Shown in pieces: positions 1-37,765 of a stretch of DNA of 64,000 nt. Both the position numbers and the translations under genes were made by a program. Under the pieces are notes generated by a model, which saw only the letters and a list, made by a program, of their open reading frames with translations, was not told the DNA's origin and searched no databases. The stretch comes from Halichondria panicea (lineage: Eukaryota; Porifera; Demospongiae; Suberitida; Halichondriidae), in the NCBI RefSeq assembly GCF_963675165.1, contig NC_087390.1, positions 4,845,301 through 4,909,300 of the forward strand. The letters run 5' to 3'. The stretch's first letter is position 1. Every line of letters starts with the position of its first letter.

Positions 1-1827
1 AGTTCACTTAAACTAAACCGTGGTGAGATTGGATCGGTTAAAGGAAGCCAGCAAAGACGACGAGTTAAAGACAGATGCACCGAGTTGGAGTACACAATTT
101 ACTCTAGTAATGACCATCGAGCTGTGATAGAGATTAATGCTGATAAGAGTTTTTGCTGTGACCAAACAACTTTAATGAAAGAAGTGAATGTTACGTTTCT
201 TCCGTTTACGTGTCCAATCGGACTTGAACCACACTCCAGAGTTATTGATTACACATGTATCTGTGATAAACTAATAAAACAATACGTCAGCAAATGCTCC
301 TTACAAAACAGTACCTGGTCCATTGAAATGAACTCAGATCTATATGATCACTGGATCAAGTATGTGTATGCCAATATCACTGGATCATGGTTTCTTGTAG
401 CTTCAGTGTGTCCTTATGAATATTGCCGGAAACATCCACTCAACATCACTCTTGCTGGTTTAATTGAAACAGATGAGCAGTGTGCCTACAATAGGTCTGG
501 GGTATTGTGTGGTGGGTGTCCTCAAGGACTTAGTCTTGTGTTTGGCAGCGAAAAATGTGTGCAATGCTCGAACTACTACCTCCTCTTGATCGTACCGTTT
601 GCTTTGGCTGGTATTGTACTCGTGGCATTCATTCTTTTGACTAATATGACTGTTGCAACAGGGACTATCCATGGGCTCATCTTTTATGCAAACATTGTTT
701 CAACGAATCAGACCCTTTTTTTTCCATTTGAAAATTCGAACTTTCTTACTGTGTTCATATCGTGGTTAAACCTTGACTTGGGAATTGAAACCTGTTTTTA
801 CGATGGAATGGACTCGTATGGAAAGCTAATGCTCCAACTTGTGTTTCCAGCATACCTTTTTCTACTGATCCTTGTATTTTTGGTTTTGCATGATCGCTCA
901 CAAAAAGTTGCTCGGATAATTGGTAAAATGAATCCTGAGGCAACACTTTACACGCTCATACTTCTCTCCTATTCCAAATTAGTTCGAATTATAATTGAAG
1001 CTTTACAGCTCGCATACCTTGGATATCCTCAAAACAAGTTTGTCTGGTTTTACGATGGCAATGTGTCGTACTTTGCGTTTAGCCACATTCCACGATTCCT
1101 AGTAGCCTTTATCATCACTCTCTTTGCCGCTGTGTACATTGTAATGCTTTCTTGTGGGCAGGTATTTAGCCGTTACTCCAAATATAAGCTCTTCAAATGG
1201 ACCACACACAAGTACTGCATTCACTTTATGAATGCACATCATGCTCCCCTCAATAATGACCATCGCTACTGGGTGGGACTGCTCCTGCTAGTAAAACTTG
1301 TTTATTTCCTACTCTCCACACTGTTCTATGCTAATGTTGATGTTGTCGGATTATTGTCTGCAAGTTTGGCATTTATCATGCTACTTCTCAAGTTGTTGAA
1401 CAGAGCATATACAAAACGTTCTACTAACTTCCTTGAGACATTGTTTTTCATCAATTTACTTGTGATTTCCATTGTAGTAGCAAATTCAAGGACTTTGATA
1501 AGCAAGAATATTCATTTCATCTTGGCATATCTATCAATGTCTATTGTCTTTGTTTTGTTTATTGTTATGACAGTATTGCACACTTGTGGAAAGCGTTTGA
1601 GCAAAACCTATGCAACAATACGAATGCAATCTGCTATTAGAGTTTCACAGCAAGAAGAAAGGGAACATCTTGTTGAAGACATCAAAAGTGAGACAGCTGA
1701 TGATCAGCTGAGAGAGCCAGCACTAGACATTCTGATTCCAGTTCAACCAGAAGATTACAACATACCCGATCCACCGTCCCCTACGATACAAACCAGACAG
1801 ATGACTACATTTGTCGACATTAGGTAG
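1..1827 (+). CDS. Sponge-type Cys-rich multi-membrane protein, C-terminal part (5' end outside window)
   Basis: The frame is open from base 1 to the TAG at 1825-1827, so the N-terminus lies upstream; I see no convincing start inside the window. The first ~200 residues are extracellular, with paired cysteines (FTCPIGLE, CICDK, CPYEYC, LCGGCPQGLS, CVQCSN) and N-glycosylation sites such as NRSG, NITG and NITL. Next come about 7-9 hydrophobic segments, beginning with LLLIVPFALAGIVLVAFILL, then a polar acidic cytoplasmic tail of ~70 residues with proline-rich stretches near the end. The pattern of a Cys-rich NRSGxLCGGC block followed by multiple membrane spans matches a large uncharacterised family I know from demosponge gene sets, often attached to long extracellular repeats. 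Function is unknown; a surface receptor or adhesion role is inference. There is no intron in the visible part. Confidence 0.72.
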   Translation, partial: SSLKLNRGEIGSVKGSQQRRRVKDRCTELEYTIYSSNDHRAVIEINADKSFCCDQTTLMKEVNVTFLPFTCPIGLEPHSRVIDYTCICDKLIKQYVSKCSLQNSTWSIEMNSDLYDHWIKYVYANITGSWFLVASVCPYEYCRKHPLNITLAGLIETDEQCAYNRSGVLCGGCPQGLSLVFGSEKCVQCSNYYLLLIVPFALAGIVLVAFILLTNMTVATGTIHGLIFYANIVSTNQTLFFPFENSNFLTVFISWLNLDLGIETCFYDGMDSYGKLMLQLVFPAYLFLLILVFLVLHDRSQKVARIIGKMNPEATLYTLILLSYSKLVRIIIEALQLAYLGYPQNKFVWFYDGNVSYFAFSHIPRFLVAFIITLFAAVYIVMLSCGQVFSRYSKYKLFKWTTHKYCIHFMNAHHAPLNNDHRYWVGLLLLVKLVYFLLSTLFYANVDVVGLLSASLAFIMLLLKLLNRAYTKRSTNFLETLFFINLLVISIVVANSRTLISKNIHFILAYLSMSIVFVLFIVMTVLHTCGKRLSKTYATIRMQSAIRVSQQEEREHLVEDIKSETADDQLREPALDILIPVQPEDYNIPDPPSPTIQTRQMTTFVDIR

Positions 1828-2203
1828 TTTAGTGAATGATTTAATGTTTCTCTGAGTTTTACAGCCAGTTAGATCTATAGACTATCAATGTCAGAATATA
1901 AAGTTAGCTGTCTATAGCTGAATTCTATATGGCAGATTCTTTTGTCTTCGTATCTATCATATCATGTAATCCTTCTGTATTCATGTATTGCTATAGATCT
2001 AGATATCCATAACATGTGGTCAAACCAAACACATGTCAGGTGTTCTTGCTATGATTGTTTCTGATTACTATTTAAGGCAGTTTCCTGTGTTCTTACCCCT
2101 GTGATGACACACTCCCACTTATGGTCATGACATTGTGTGCATGTGTCTAGTTGGCTCATTATCAGTTCAGACTATAATTATATGGATCTATAGCTATAGT
2201 CCA
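1828..2203. other. Intergenic spacer between two single-exon membrane protein genes
   Basis: About 375 bp separate the stop of the upstream gene from the chosen start of the GPCR. It is AT-rich with no repeat or RNA gene that I can see. The GPCR frame is open across its last part, with further possible starts at 2141 (ATG) and 2135 (GTG). It presumably holds the 3' UTR of the first gene and the promoter and leader of the second; I cannot point to a specific element. Confidence 0.4.
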
Positions 2204-4570
2204 ATGATGTATCTACATAGCCATTGTTTAGTCAGTTGCCTATTTGCATCCATTGCCATCTCAGGAGTGATCTCTAAGCAACCTCTCTACTTGCTGTCCT
2301 ATACTAACTCTGAAGACTCTATTGTGAATCCATTTGAAAGCTCATCCCTAACTATTGCTGCACAGTTGGCAGTGAACCACATCAACAACAATTCAGACTT
2401 ACTTTCAGGCTATGAACTACGTTTAATCAGCCAAGACAGTGGATGTATTGCATTAAATTATGTGTCTTTGTTTAGACATTTCATTTACAGCCACAAGAAC
2501 ATTACCGGCATTCTGGGGCCTGGTTGCTCAGAACCTTCCATCACTCTAGGCTCGGAGATTATCACGATGCCAATGCTACAGACCTTATCAGTCGGTATAT
2601 CTGCAACTCAAACATTGGAGCAACAGCATTTTGTGAACTCGTTTAGTACGCTCGACTCTACACGACTTATAGTTAAAGCTTTGCTAAAGATTATTAGCGA
2701 TAATAACTGGACCAGATTGTTTATCGCATTCGATTCTACGACCAATTACTATACTAAAATATTCGAGCAACTCAATTCAAGCTTACCAAGAACTGACTTT
2801 AAATTACAATACATTGCTCTGCACAATAGTACACTTGAGTTTGATCCTGTTGGTGCTGCACCAGATTGTGTTGAAAATCCACGGATCTTCATTGTCATAG
2901 CTGGCTCAGAAATAGTGAAAAGGATAGTTTGCCTCTTTGACAAAAATTTTATGGGAATCTTATACCCCACGTACCAGTTTGTAGTAGTTGGTCAAACGTT
3001 GGAGTCTTTAGTAACTGATGTAACTTTTGAATTGGTTACTTTTATCAATGACACTGTTCGTACACATGCAGTTTTTGAGTGCTCTTCGGATGATATTGAA
3101 ACTCGGCTTATTGGTTCTATTTTTCTTCTCTACAACGTTGTAGCCAATACCACAAACACACTCTCCGGCTTGTCACATTCACAATTTGTTGAGGAATACA
3201 ATCGTAACATTCAAACTTATAACAATGAAAACTCAAATAACCTGCTTCCTAGTTTCTATGGTGCTCCTTTTTACGATTCTGTTTGGGCACTTGCATTAGC
3301 TCTTAATCGCTCAGCTACTGATTTGGGGGGAAATGGACTATCTGATCTTTCAGATTATAACTATGGCGATAAAAACTCAACTGAGATAATTCGAAACCAT
3401 TTGCTATCAGTTGATTTTCCAGGAATTTCTGGGAGGATTAGATTCAGCAGGAATAATACATTTGTTCCACGGGTTGTCGACATCTTTCAGGTTCGAAATA
3501 ACAAACTGATATTATTGGAATACTACATGTACAATGTCACAGAAGACGATGTCACAGAAGACGGGCTATTTGCGTATGGAAACGAAACCATCACGGACTA
3601 TATCGGTGACACGTTTAAACTAGTCACTGAGAAACCTTTATACACGGGGGTTGTACTGATGGTGACTATCGTGTTAATTTCGATACTTCTGATAGGGTTT
3701 CAATTGTTGAGTGTTGTGTATGTAAAGCATCCGTCCATTAGGGCAACTAGCCCGAGGGTATACCACTTAACCTACATTGCTTGCTACATACTTCTGAGTG
3801 CTTGTGTTTTAAAGATAGTAGCTTTCTCTTTCAACTTACCCGAATACAGCCTAAAAAGTGAATGTAGGATTGATCAATTGGCGGAGTTTCTATTCGGGAC
3901 GAGTGATGTTCTCTTGTATGCAACTTTGGCCGCTATTTCATTTCGTATTTACCGGATATTTGTCCACTATATGAATCCAGGAAAGTTTATTCAGAATTCG
4001 TACTTGATATCCTTCATTGCAATCATCACTCTTCTTTACATTGTATGCGATGCAGTAACGATTGCACTAACTATTGAAGATCCGCGTATAGATTGCTCGA
4101 ACATTACTGGGAGTGTGATGACTGTTGACATTATTTGTAACGTTCAGTTTGAATGGTATAGACTTCCTAACGTCGCATTTCCAATTGTACCGAGTGTTTT
4201 AGCTTGTGTTTTTTCACTTTTAGGAAGCAAGAAAGTGTCAATAAATAAGTTTAAAACTACTTCCTTTGCATTGCTCTGTTTCATCGCCTATCTCAACGTA
4301 GCCACATTGACCCTGTTCTATTTAACCAATGCTACCTCACCAACCCCTGCACTAGTGATTGGATCCAAACTAGCTTTGGTTATTTGTTGCATACTTCTTC
4401 TCTATCTACCTCCGAGTTGGCCCATCTTCAAGGAATGGTACACCGGCTCTCGCTTGGAGCAGTATTATGTATCAACCCGTTCTTGTCAGGAAACAGATAT
4501 CAAGCCAAAAATAACAATTACGTTAGCTGCTGAAAACAAACTGAATGAAGTAAACTCATCCACAATTTAA
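2204..4570 (+). CDS. Class C GPCR, metabotropic GABA-B-like receptor (intronless)
   Basis: A single exon ending at TAA 4568-4570. I take the start at the ATG pair at 2204/2207 because a signal peptide follows directly (MMYLHSHCLVSCLFASIAIS). The upstream in-frame ATG at 2141 would put extra residues before it. A Venus-flytrap (ANF-receptor) ligand domain fills ~450 residues, with LAVNHINNNSDLLSGYELRL and GILGPGCSEPS typical of the fold. Seven membrane spans follow, at about nt 3640-3720, 3760-3830, 3890-3960, 3998-4070, 4160-4230, 4255-4325 and 4350-4430. There is no cysteine-rich linker between the flytrap and membrane parts, which fits the GABA-B rather than the mGluR branch. A Cys before TM3 (SECRID) and Cys in loop 2 can form the conserved disulfide. 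The tail is short, ~50 residues. Sponges carry expanded sets of such receptors (established). The ligand cannot be told from the sequence. Confidence 0.88.
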   Translation: MMYLHSHCLVSCLFASIAISGVISKQPLYLLSYTNSEDSIVNPFESSSLTIAAQLAVNHINNNSDLLSGYELRLISQDSGCIALNYVSLFRHFIYSHKNITGILGPGCSEPSITLGSEIITMPMLQTLSVGISATQTLEQQHFVNSFSTLDSTRLIVKALLKIISDNNWTRLFIAFDSTTNYYTKIFEQLNSSLPRTDFKLQYIALHNSTLEFDPVGAAPDCVENPRIFIVIAGSEIVKRIVCLFDKNFMGILYPTYQFVVVGQTLESLVTDVTFELVTFINDTVRTHAVFECSSDDIETRLIGSIFLLYNVVANTTNTLSGLSHSQFVEEYNRNIQTYNNENSNNLLPSFYGAPFYDSVWALALALNRSATDLGGNGLSDLSDYNYGDKNSTEIIRNHLLSVDFPGISGRIRFSRNNTFVPRVVDIFQVRNNKLILLEYYMYNVTEDDVTEDGLFAYGNETITDYIGDTFKLVTEKPLYTGVVLMVTIVLISILLIGFQLLSVVYVKHPSIRATSPRVYHLTYIACYILLSACVLKIVAFSFNLPEYSLKSECRIDQLAEFLFGTSDVLLYATLAAISFRIYRIFVHYMNPGKFIQNSYLISFIAIITLLYIVCDAVTIALTIEDPRIDCSNITGSVMTVDIICNVQFEWYRLPNVAFPIVPSVLACVFSLLGSKKVSINKFKTTSFALLCFIAYLNVATLTLFYLTNATSPTPALVIGSKLALVICCILLLYLPPSWPIFKEWYTGSRLEQYYVSTRSCQETDIKPKITITLAAENKLNEVNSSTI

Positions 4571-4802
4571 TAGTAATTGTATTTTAATTGTATTTATTTC
4601 CTGTTCACTCTCAAATTCCACATATACCCTTTCATGTTATACACACGTCACAAAAAAAATCATCTGATCCAAATTAAAATCAAATCAATACATCTGAACA
4701 TTATAGTCAAAAATCGAATCACACCTTCTGTACACTTACACTCAAAGTCAAAACAACTGCATGTAAAGGTGAGGTAACAGCTGTGACTTGCAAACATGTA
4801 TA

Positions 4803-5015
4803 TAGCTAAATTCTGACTTGCATTGTTCGCATGCATGTAGCTAAATTCTGACTTGCATTGTTCGCATACATAAGGCTTATAGCTAAATTCTGACTTGTAT
4901 TGCTCGCATTCATGTAGCTAAATTCTGACTTGCATTGTTCACATACATGTAGCTATAAGTTCTGACTTGCATTGTTCGCATGCATGTAGCTATAAGTTTT
5001 GACTTGCCTCATCAT
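4803..5015. repeat. Tandem repeat, ~35-bp unit, six imperfect copies
   Basis: Units begin TAGCTAAATTCTGACTTGCA and continue TTGTTCGCATGCATG, near 4803, 4837, 4879, 4914, 4949 and 4986. Later units drift (TAGCTATAAGTTCTGAC), and one carries an AAGGCTTA insertion. There is no coding potential. It lies between the convergent 3' ends of the GPCR gene and the integrin beta gene. Confidence 0.85.
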
Positions 5016-5362
5016 GCACTCCTAGTTATAGGCAAGGTCATAATCATTCCAGCACACGTATGATCATTACTCACTCCATGCATGCAGGTTAGTTATAAGC
5101 ATGCAGGTTAGTACAAGCATGCAACATGCACACTAAAGAAGAGACTGAGTTCAATATTGGTTGTACAGTGATGAGACGGTCCTCAATGCGTGTAGTGTGT
5201 GTGTGTGTGTGTGTGTGGCACTAGAAAATACATTGATGCAACCATGCAGACTAAAATTAAGCTAATACATTATAAAAGATAAATTTAATGAGAGAAAAAA
5301 TCCACTTAGTGCTAAAAAGGTACTAGGAAGCAAGTTATTTCATGAATCAATTGTTACGGTAT

Positions 5363-26968
<21,606 letters not shown>

Positions 26969-27318
26969 TTTGGTTCAATCCTGTGACAAATATCTAGCTC
27001 TACGAACTGTAAAACACAACGTGCTATGGTTGTTTAAAAAATTTATTTTTCTTTGGGTGTAGATATCTAGTTGCAGCACACAGGAAGTCAATAGCAACCT
27101 CCCTTCAATGAATGTCATTACCAACCTCCAAGCTGTGTAAGTGTGGGCGTTAAAGGAATGAAAAAGCAACCTTTCCAAGAATACCAACTCAGTGAATCAT
27201 TGCCTAACAAATCCTCACAGCCATGACATTATTCCACACAGCAGGCTTTACCTCATGCATATTTCACCACCAACATCCTCTTAAAACTGTGCTTCCAACA
27301 ATACGGAATCACACAAAA
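26969..27318. other. Spacer between PDCD7 3' end and integrin beta start
   Basis: About 350 bp between two genes in the same orientation. It must hold the integrin 5' leader and promoter and the PDCD7 3' UTR. I see no TATA-like box I would trust and no repeat. Confidence 0.4.
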
Positions 27319-31899
<4,581 letters not shown>

Positions 31900-32248
31900 C
31901 TCTTTCTTGACCACGTGGAGTACCCTCGAAACATAATAATTATGAATGGTGGCGTATTATTGAACTAGTTCAAAGTTCAAAGTAATTATTTGGCCGCGGC
32001 TTAGTTCATTTACCCTCGATAAACTGGAGAACAATGGAGTTCATTGTGCAAAATCATGCAGTCTGATTCAGAATCACAAGCTCTATCTGTGTGACCAAAT
32101 CTAGCTCAAAAGAATCTCCAGGAGTAAGTGGTGCAAAATACTATTTCAGTGTCTCACAATAAACTAGCTAGATGTACTCTATGAGTATGATCTTTCGCTT
32201 TGTTACCACATGCAGATCGGATAGCTCTGTGTGAAGCAACCTCTAAAT
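31900..32248. promoter_or_regulatory. Divergent intergenic region, PDCD7 / carboxypeptidase
   Basis: The 349 bp between two opposite start codons must carry both promoters. Nothing but AT-rich sequence with GTTCAAAGTTCAAAG at ~31969 is visible. Regulatory function is inferred from position only. Confidence 0.4.
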
Positions 32249-35200
32249 ATGCTGAGGCTTGTGACTCGTCTACTGGTTGGCAGCTGTCTCCTAGCAGCAG
32301 TGGCGCTGAGGGCAGAGCCTACCAACCACTCACTACCCTCCCCTCATATTGATGCTGCAACAGCCACAGTGTGGAGCTGGTGAGAGTCGTGCAGCTAGCT
32401 AGTCTAGTCGGAAAGAAGTACAGTATAAACCAAAGAGTTAATGTTTCAGCAGACATCAATGTTAGTATTTGTGTAAGTTGAGTATTCTCTAGAGTAATAT
32501 GTCCATATGGTTGGTGGTGGTGGCACTATGCCTACATGTTAGTTGAATGATTGAATATAACCACCACTTGGACGGATAAGATAATTAGATCAGGTGTGCA
32601 CATTTAAACTAGTAACTACCGTATTGCGCGAAATTTTCGAGGCACTTATATTTCGTGGATTGGCCTCTAAAAGTATTTTCGTTGCACAATGTTCGCGGAA
32701 TGACTGCTTACCGGAAGCCACGCCTTTAAATCTTGCACGTTATAGCAGGCAAAGAACGATTTTCGTGGACTTAATTTTCGTGTAGGATTGCTAACCCACG
32801 AAATCCACGAAAATTAAGCCCCTCGAAAATTTCGCGCTATACGGTATAACGTTTATGTCGAAAACACATCGATAGCTATATAACAGTTGTGTTCTCCTTT
32901 TTCCAATACAGTTGTTCATTGGTGGGAGTATCATACCTTCAAGAGCTCTACTCTAATGGAGACAACCACCGTCTAGAGGTCCTTCACTCGAGCGCCACCT
33001 CTGAGGCTGTCACGGTCGAATTCATCACCTCTATAAGTAGCTCTCCTGAACTCGAGCAAATGGGACTCAGAAATTGTACTCTACTAGCGAAAATGGAGGA
33101 TCTAATCGCGTCAGAGCTAGCCAGGAACTGGCACACTTTGAAACACCATGTTCAAGATGATTTTAGACTACCGGATAAACTCAGAGGTGTGATAAATAGG
33201 CAGAAGACATCGATAGAGGAATTTGAGCACAATGTTCTGAGACGAAGTGTTTCCGGTGGTGATGATGATAAGTGTCCTGAGGGCGTATGTGACAAGGAGA
33301 TATCGAAAGAAAAAGATGACTTCGATGTTGGAGAATTGTTTAAACAATATGTAAGTCCGATCAGATATGATAATTTTATAGTGATTTTATGAGCCTCGGT
33401 ATCGTGCTAGTAAAGTGCAGAGTGCAAAATGGAGCACTTATTCAAATTACAGTTTAAATGCCTCCTCGTTTTAGTATTGCCTTGCTACTAATTGTTTGCA
33501 CCTGTTCCTCTCGACTGCAGCACAATCTCTCATCCTTGTACCACTGGTACCAGAGGTTGTCTGAAGACTACCCTCACATCGTGACCCTCAACAAGACCAT
33601 CGGGAAGACCTACTATGAGAGAGAGATTATTGCACTCCACTTCACCGATAGGAACGAACAGAGAAGCAAACCAAAGATCTACCTACAATGCTTGCTGCAT
33701 TCAAGTGAGTTAGTTTAGTAACTGCACTGTGTAATTTATAATAATTCTTGTGACAGTAACTGGGATAGCTTTCTTCAAAGGAAGGTTTTGAGAATTGTAC
33801 TGTGACCTACATGTACATACATACTTTAATGATCGCAACTAAATCAATGCATGTACTTTTGTGTGTGTGTGTTGACTGCAGGAGAGTGGATCAGTGGTAG
33901 TGTGTGTATGTACCTGTCCTACCGACTAGCCACACCACACCCCTCAGACATTACAGTGAGTGGTCTGTACATTGTACATGTGTTACATGTATGTAGCATA
34001 CATGTGGACCAAGTACATGTAATAGGTTTATGTTTGTTTATGTTGTTTGTGTATATAGCATCTTGCTAGTCAAACACTTGCATTATATGAAGTCTAAACA
34101 AGTACAGTAAGTGTACCTTTTGCTGTTGAATGAGTACATGTATTCGTTACTATTGTCTTTATTGTGACAGCTATTGAGTGATTTGTTGCCTATGTACATG
34201 TAGCTACTCAGACTACTGAAGGAGGTGGAGTTTGTCATTGTGCCAGTGGCCAACCCTGACGGATATTATGTGAGTTTTATATACGTACACAATGACATCA
34301 GTCTGTTCATGCTGGTACTGTTGAATGCTTCTTACAAAAGGTTGTGAGGTTGCTCTTAGCACCATGCATTCATCGTTACTGTAGGACAGGCTTTCTATAC
34401 AATCAGCGTTTAATTTGTTAGGACCTGTCATACAAGACACGTACCAAAGTTTGACTACTAATCTCTTGTTTCCCAGGCAACGTGGGTTCAGTATCCGAAG
34501 TACCGACTGTGGAGAAAGAACGTGCAGCCGCTGGAAGGCTCGGAGTGTGCGGGGGTGGACCTCAACAGGAACTTTGACAGCCATTGGGACCAGGTCAGGG
34601 TTAGGGTAGTAGAGTTAGTAGCTAGTAGCTGGCTCAGTTGATCGGTCCAAATTGTGCATTAGAATTCTTCAATACGCAGTGGCTCATTCTTTTAGAGAGC
34701 TCGATTAAATTGAATTTTTATTGTGAGACATGTATGCCAAATGTTGACCTATATTCAGTTTAGTAGCTAGTAAGTTTAGTAGTAGTAGCTGGCTCAGTTG
34801 ACCGCTCCAAATTGTGCATTTGAGTAGTTACAATTCTTCAAATTCAAGTTGTACGCAGTGGCTCTTACTTTTAGGGAGCTCTATTAGATTGAATTTTTAG
34901 ATGGACGATCTGTGATACATGTATACAAGCCAAATTTTTAACATCACTTTCCCATGCAGGACACGTACAGTCAATCTGATGACCCGTGCAGTGAGTTGTA
35001 CCATGGTCATGTGGCTGGGTCTGAACTAGAGGTGCAGGTACTCACGGCCTACATCAAGTCATTGGGGAGAGTGGTTGGAGCCATTGACTTCCACTCGTAC
35101 CATCAGAAAATTCTGTACCCTCCAGGTGATCGAGTCGTATATATAAGTATATATGTGTGTGTATGTGTGGCAGTTGGTGTACTAGTCTAGAGTGCATGCA

Positions 35201-36431
35201 TGTACTCAACTGTGTGACGGCTACTGTTGTATTAGGTGATTCTATCAACATGCTGAAAAGTTAACACTTTCTACAAAGCCATATGTTTATATTTCCCATG
35301 CATGTTTATATTTCTACTTGTACAACACTGTACATGTAGTGTAGTTAGTTCACCACCGATTCATGAGAATTGGAGCTACAATCCTGCACCTCTTTATTGT
35401 TGCGTACAGTACTAGTGCAATTAATATTACTAGCTGTAGTATGACCATTTTGCTAAGCTGATTTGAGCAACGTTTTAAAGCAACTCCTCTCTTGCAGCGT
35501 TTAGTGGGGAGGATGTCGGTGATCTGAGCGTGATACAGGAGGCCGCTGAGAGAATGGCTACTACTGCGAGTGGTGATGGACATCTCTACACTCCTCACAA
35601 GATGTACGACCTCTACTCTGCAGCTGGAACATTCGCTGATTGGTATGACTCTTAATATAGTATTAGTTGCATCCAGAAGAGCCTCTAGGTAAAGACAATG
35701 TACCGCATTACTAGGATATTTTGTAGGGGAAAAACCTTGCGAATGAGCCAAATAAGCATCCTTTGCGCTCCTTTGCGCTCTAACTATTGCATTCTGGCAA
35801 GAATCGTATGTACTGACCAGTTTAGGTTTTGGCGATTTTATTGTTGCGAAGTGATCAACACTCAAAGTTGGCATGTTTGATGCTGGCTAAAGACCTGCGG
35901 ATCGAGCGTCCACTCTTATAAATTTTCCTTTTAGAAAAGCATGAAAATTATGAAGAGTGAATTGCCTAATTCTATCTAGAGTCGAGTCTTAACCTTAATT
36001 TATATCACGGGTGGCCAAGGGGTTTATGCATATAATTGTTGCACTAATTTTTGTTTTTCCCTTGCAGGTTGCTGGACTACCGTAATGACCCTAGTGAACC
36101 TGACAGTGATGACCTGGTACCACTGACAGTGGAGCTGAGACCACGACCCAACAACACCACCACCATCTACACTGGGTTCTTACTGCCTACCTCAGAGGTT
36201 AGTACATCTGTAATAACTGTCAAATAGTTTGTGGAAGGTTGGTCATATGACACAGGTTCACATTATATGAACCATCAAACAAAATGTTACATCAACTGAT
36301 AATGTTGTAGAGCTTCGGTGACACAATGTTTTTTTTCTCCACAGATTCTACCAACATGTCGGGAAATGTATTCGTCTTTGCTCGTCTTCTCTCAATTCCT
36401 CCTGGAAAAATCATCACAAAACAATGAATGA
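32249..36431 (+). CDS. Secreted zinc carboxypeptidase, M14A (CPA-like) zymogen, 10 exons, 512 residues
   Basis: Exons: 32249-32379, 32912-33350, 33521-33704, 33882-33955, 34204-34269, 34477-34593, 34960-35125, 35498-35642, 36068-36197, 36345-36431. Total 1539 nt, in frame. Signal peptide MLRLVTRLLVGSCLLAAVAL, then a ~165-residue propeptide with a possible RR cleavage site (HNVLRR/SVSGG), then the M14 domain from ~191. Zinc ligands are H250 and E253 (HSREWIS) and H382 (DFHSY). Substrate-binding residues are R311 (LWRKN), N328-R329 (GVDLNRNF) and Y432 (DLYSAAG). The catalytic Glu is E463 (TVELR). All key residues are present, so activity is expected. The residue matching CPA Ile255 is Ala439, small and uncharged, which fits A-type rather than B-type specificity (inference). 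The segment between propeptide and catalytic domain is longer than usual. Likely a digestive or extracellular peptidase. Confidence 0.9.
32617..32846 (+). mobile_element. MITE family 1, reference copy (230 bp)
   Basis: Terminal repeats TACCGTATTGCGCGAAATTT (then TCGAGG) and, inverted, CCTCGAAAATTTCGCGCTAT then ACGGTA. Inside, AATTTTCGTGTAGGATTGCT is partly inverted to GGATTTCGTGG-type sequence, so it can fold on itself. In intron 1 of the carboxypeptidase gene, ending 65 bp before exon 2. Confidence 0.9.
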
Positions 36432-37765
36432 ACACTGAATTTACATAACACTCCCATTGTACCTTTTATTTTTTAACGATCATTGCCAATTTCAATATTG
36501 ATTGCATGCTAGACAAAGCATTGAACAACCTAGAGCTAGAGACTATTAAAAGAACAGTTACACGGCTATATATTGGTGAGCTTACTGTATAATTATAAGA
36601 CAAGCTAAGTATGTAGATTGTATCATGGCTCACAGCCAGCAGCTACAATGTAGAGCCTAGTTTGGGAAGTTAGGTCCTGCCTTTCTATACTGATCATAAA
36701 TTGTACAGTACCTCATAGATACTACATCCACTGGAACATTTGTTGCTAGCAAGTAGTGTTCAAATATAACTGTACTGCTAGTCACAGGTCCATGAGTCAC
36801 AGGCCCACAGCAGTCAGTAATAGACTACTAGGGCCGACGTAGGTTAAAATAATGGCCCCCTGCGTTTAATACTTTTAGTATGATGTGCTATTAGTGACTG
36901 GAGAGTGTACAGCAATTAATCCCGTATCACATCCAAACCAGTAATTGCACGTTGTTATTAACAGTGTGCAATTACCTGTCGAATAATTGCACACTGTCAA
37001 TGACAACGTATTGTTTTCGAAAAAACGGCCACGGATGAAAATGTTAATAAAAGTGCAGAGAACTTCATCATAAGTATGGTTTACTCGTGTAATAAGGGAT
37101 TAATAGCCTCATAGCAAGCACTGGCAAGGTTAATAGCAGCATAGCACTCGGCGTAGAAGCCTCGCCATTGCTTGTTATTCGATTGTAATCCCATAATTAT
37201 TGCACTCTTAACCATACTTATTTAACAAACTGTGTTTGCAATGGTACGTCCTCTCTCCACTCTCAACCTGTTACAATTCCTCGTTTAATACACTGAATAC
37301 CTTCATTTCCGACCAAAGTGTTTTCAAACAGTGATACCACAAACTGAGATATTAGACGAAATATTTGGTTGATCTCATGTTGTTGTATAGTTACAGAATG
37401 TGTTAATGTCTGTGGTATTTAATCTGTCATTGTGATACTAGCTCTGTTCGTTATCCCCAATTTGGCTGCGTATACTTCTCCACACATTGTATAATAATGT
37501 GGAAAGTATGTGATAAGATTGTACCCTCGGGCAATTGTATTATCTATTCCACTATTGTACTGGTAATAATGATATAACAGTCAATACACAATTATAGTGA
37601 AACCCTAGCTTATTGGCTGTTATACATGTATAATAATTGTTATACATGTATGGCCTTTGTTGAGGTGTTGGTTTGAGAGGCTCCACTAAACTTGACTGCC
37701 TTGAATAATTGTAAGTATTATGAATAACAATATTCCCGTTTGGGCACCCCCCCCCACAGGTCAAG
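36432..37765. other. Intergenic, with an ~65-bp hairpin and no gene recognised
   Basis: AT-rich spacer. At about 36943-37012, ATTGCACGTTGTTATTAACA then GTGTGCAATTA is followed by its inverse TAATTGCACACTGTCAATGA, giving a hairpin with ~25-bp imperfect arms. Part may be 5' UTR or intron of the small gene at 37766, because a run of C followed by CACAG (37747-37759) directly before that ATG looks like a 3' splice site. No other coding signal. Confidence 0.5.

Noticed and set aside
4803-5015. Regularly spaced repeats that recall a CRISPR array.
   Set aside because: Units are directly joined without spacers of constant length, drift steadily, and lie in an animal genome: an ordinary tandem repeat.
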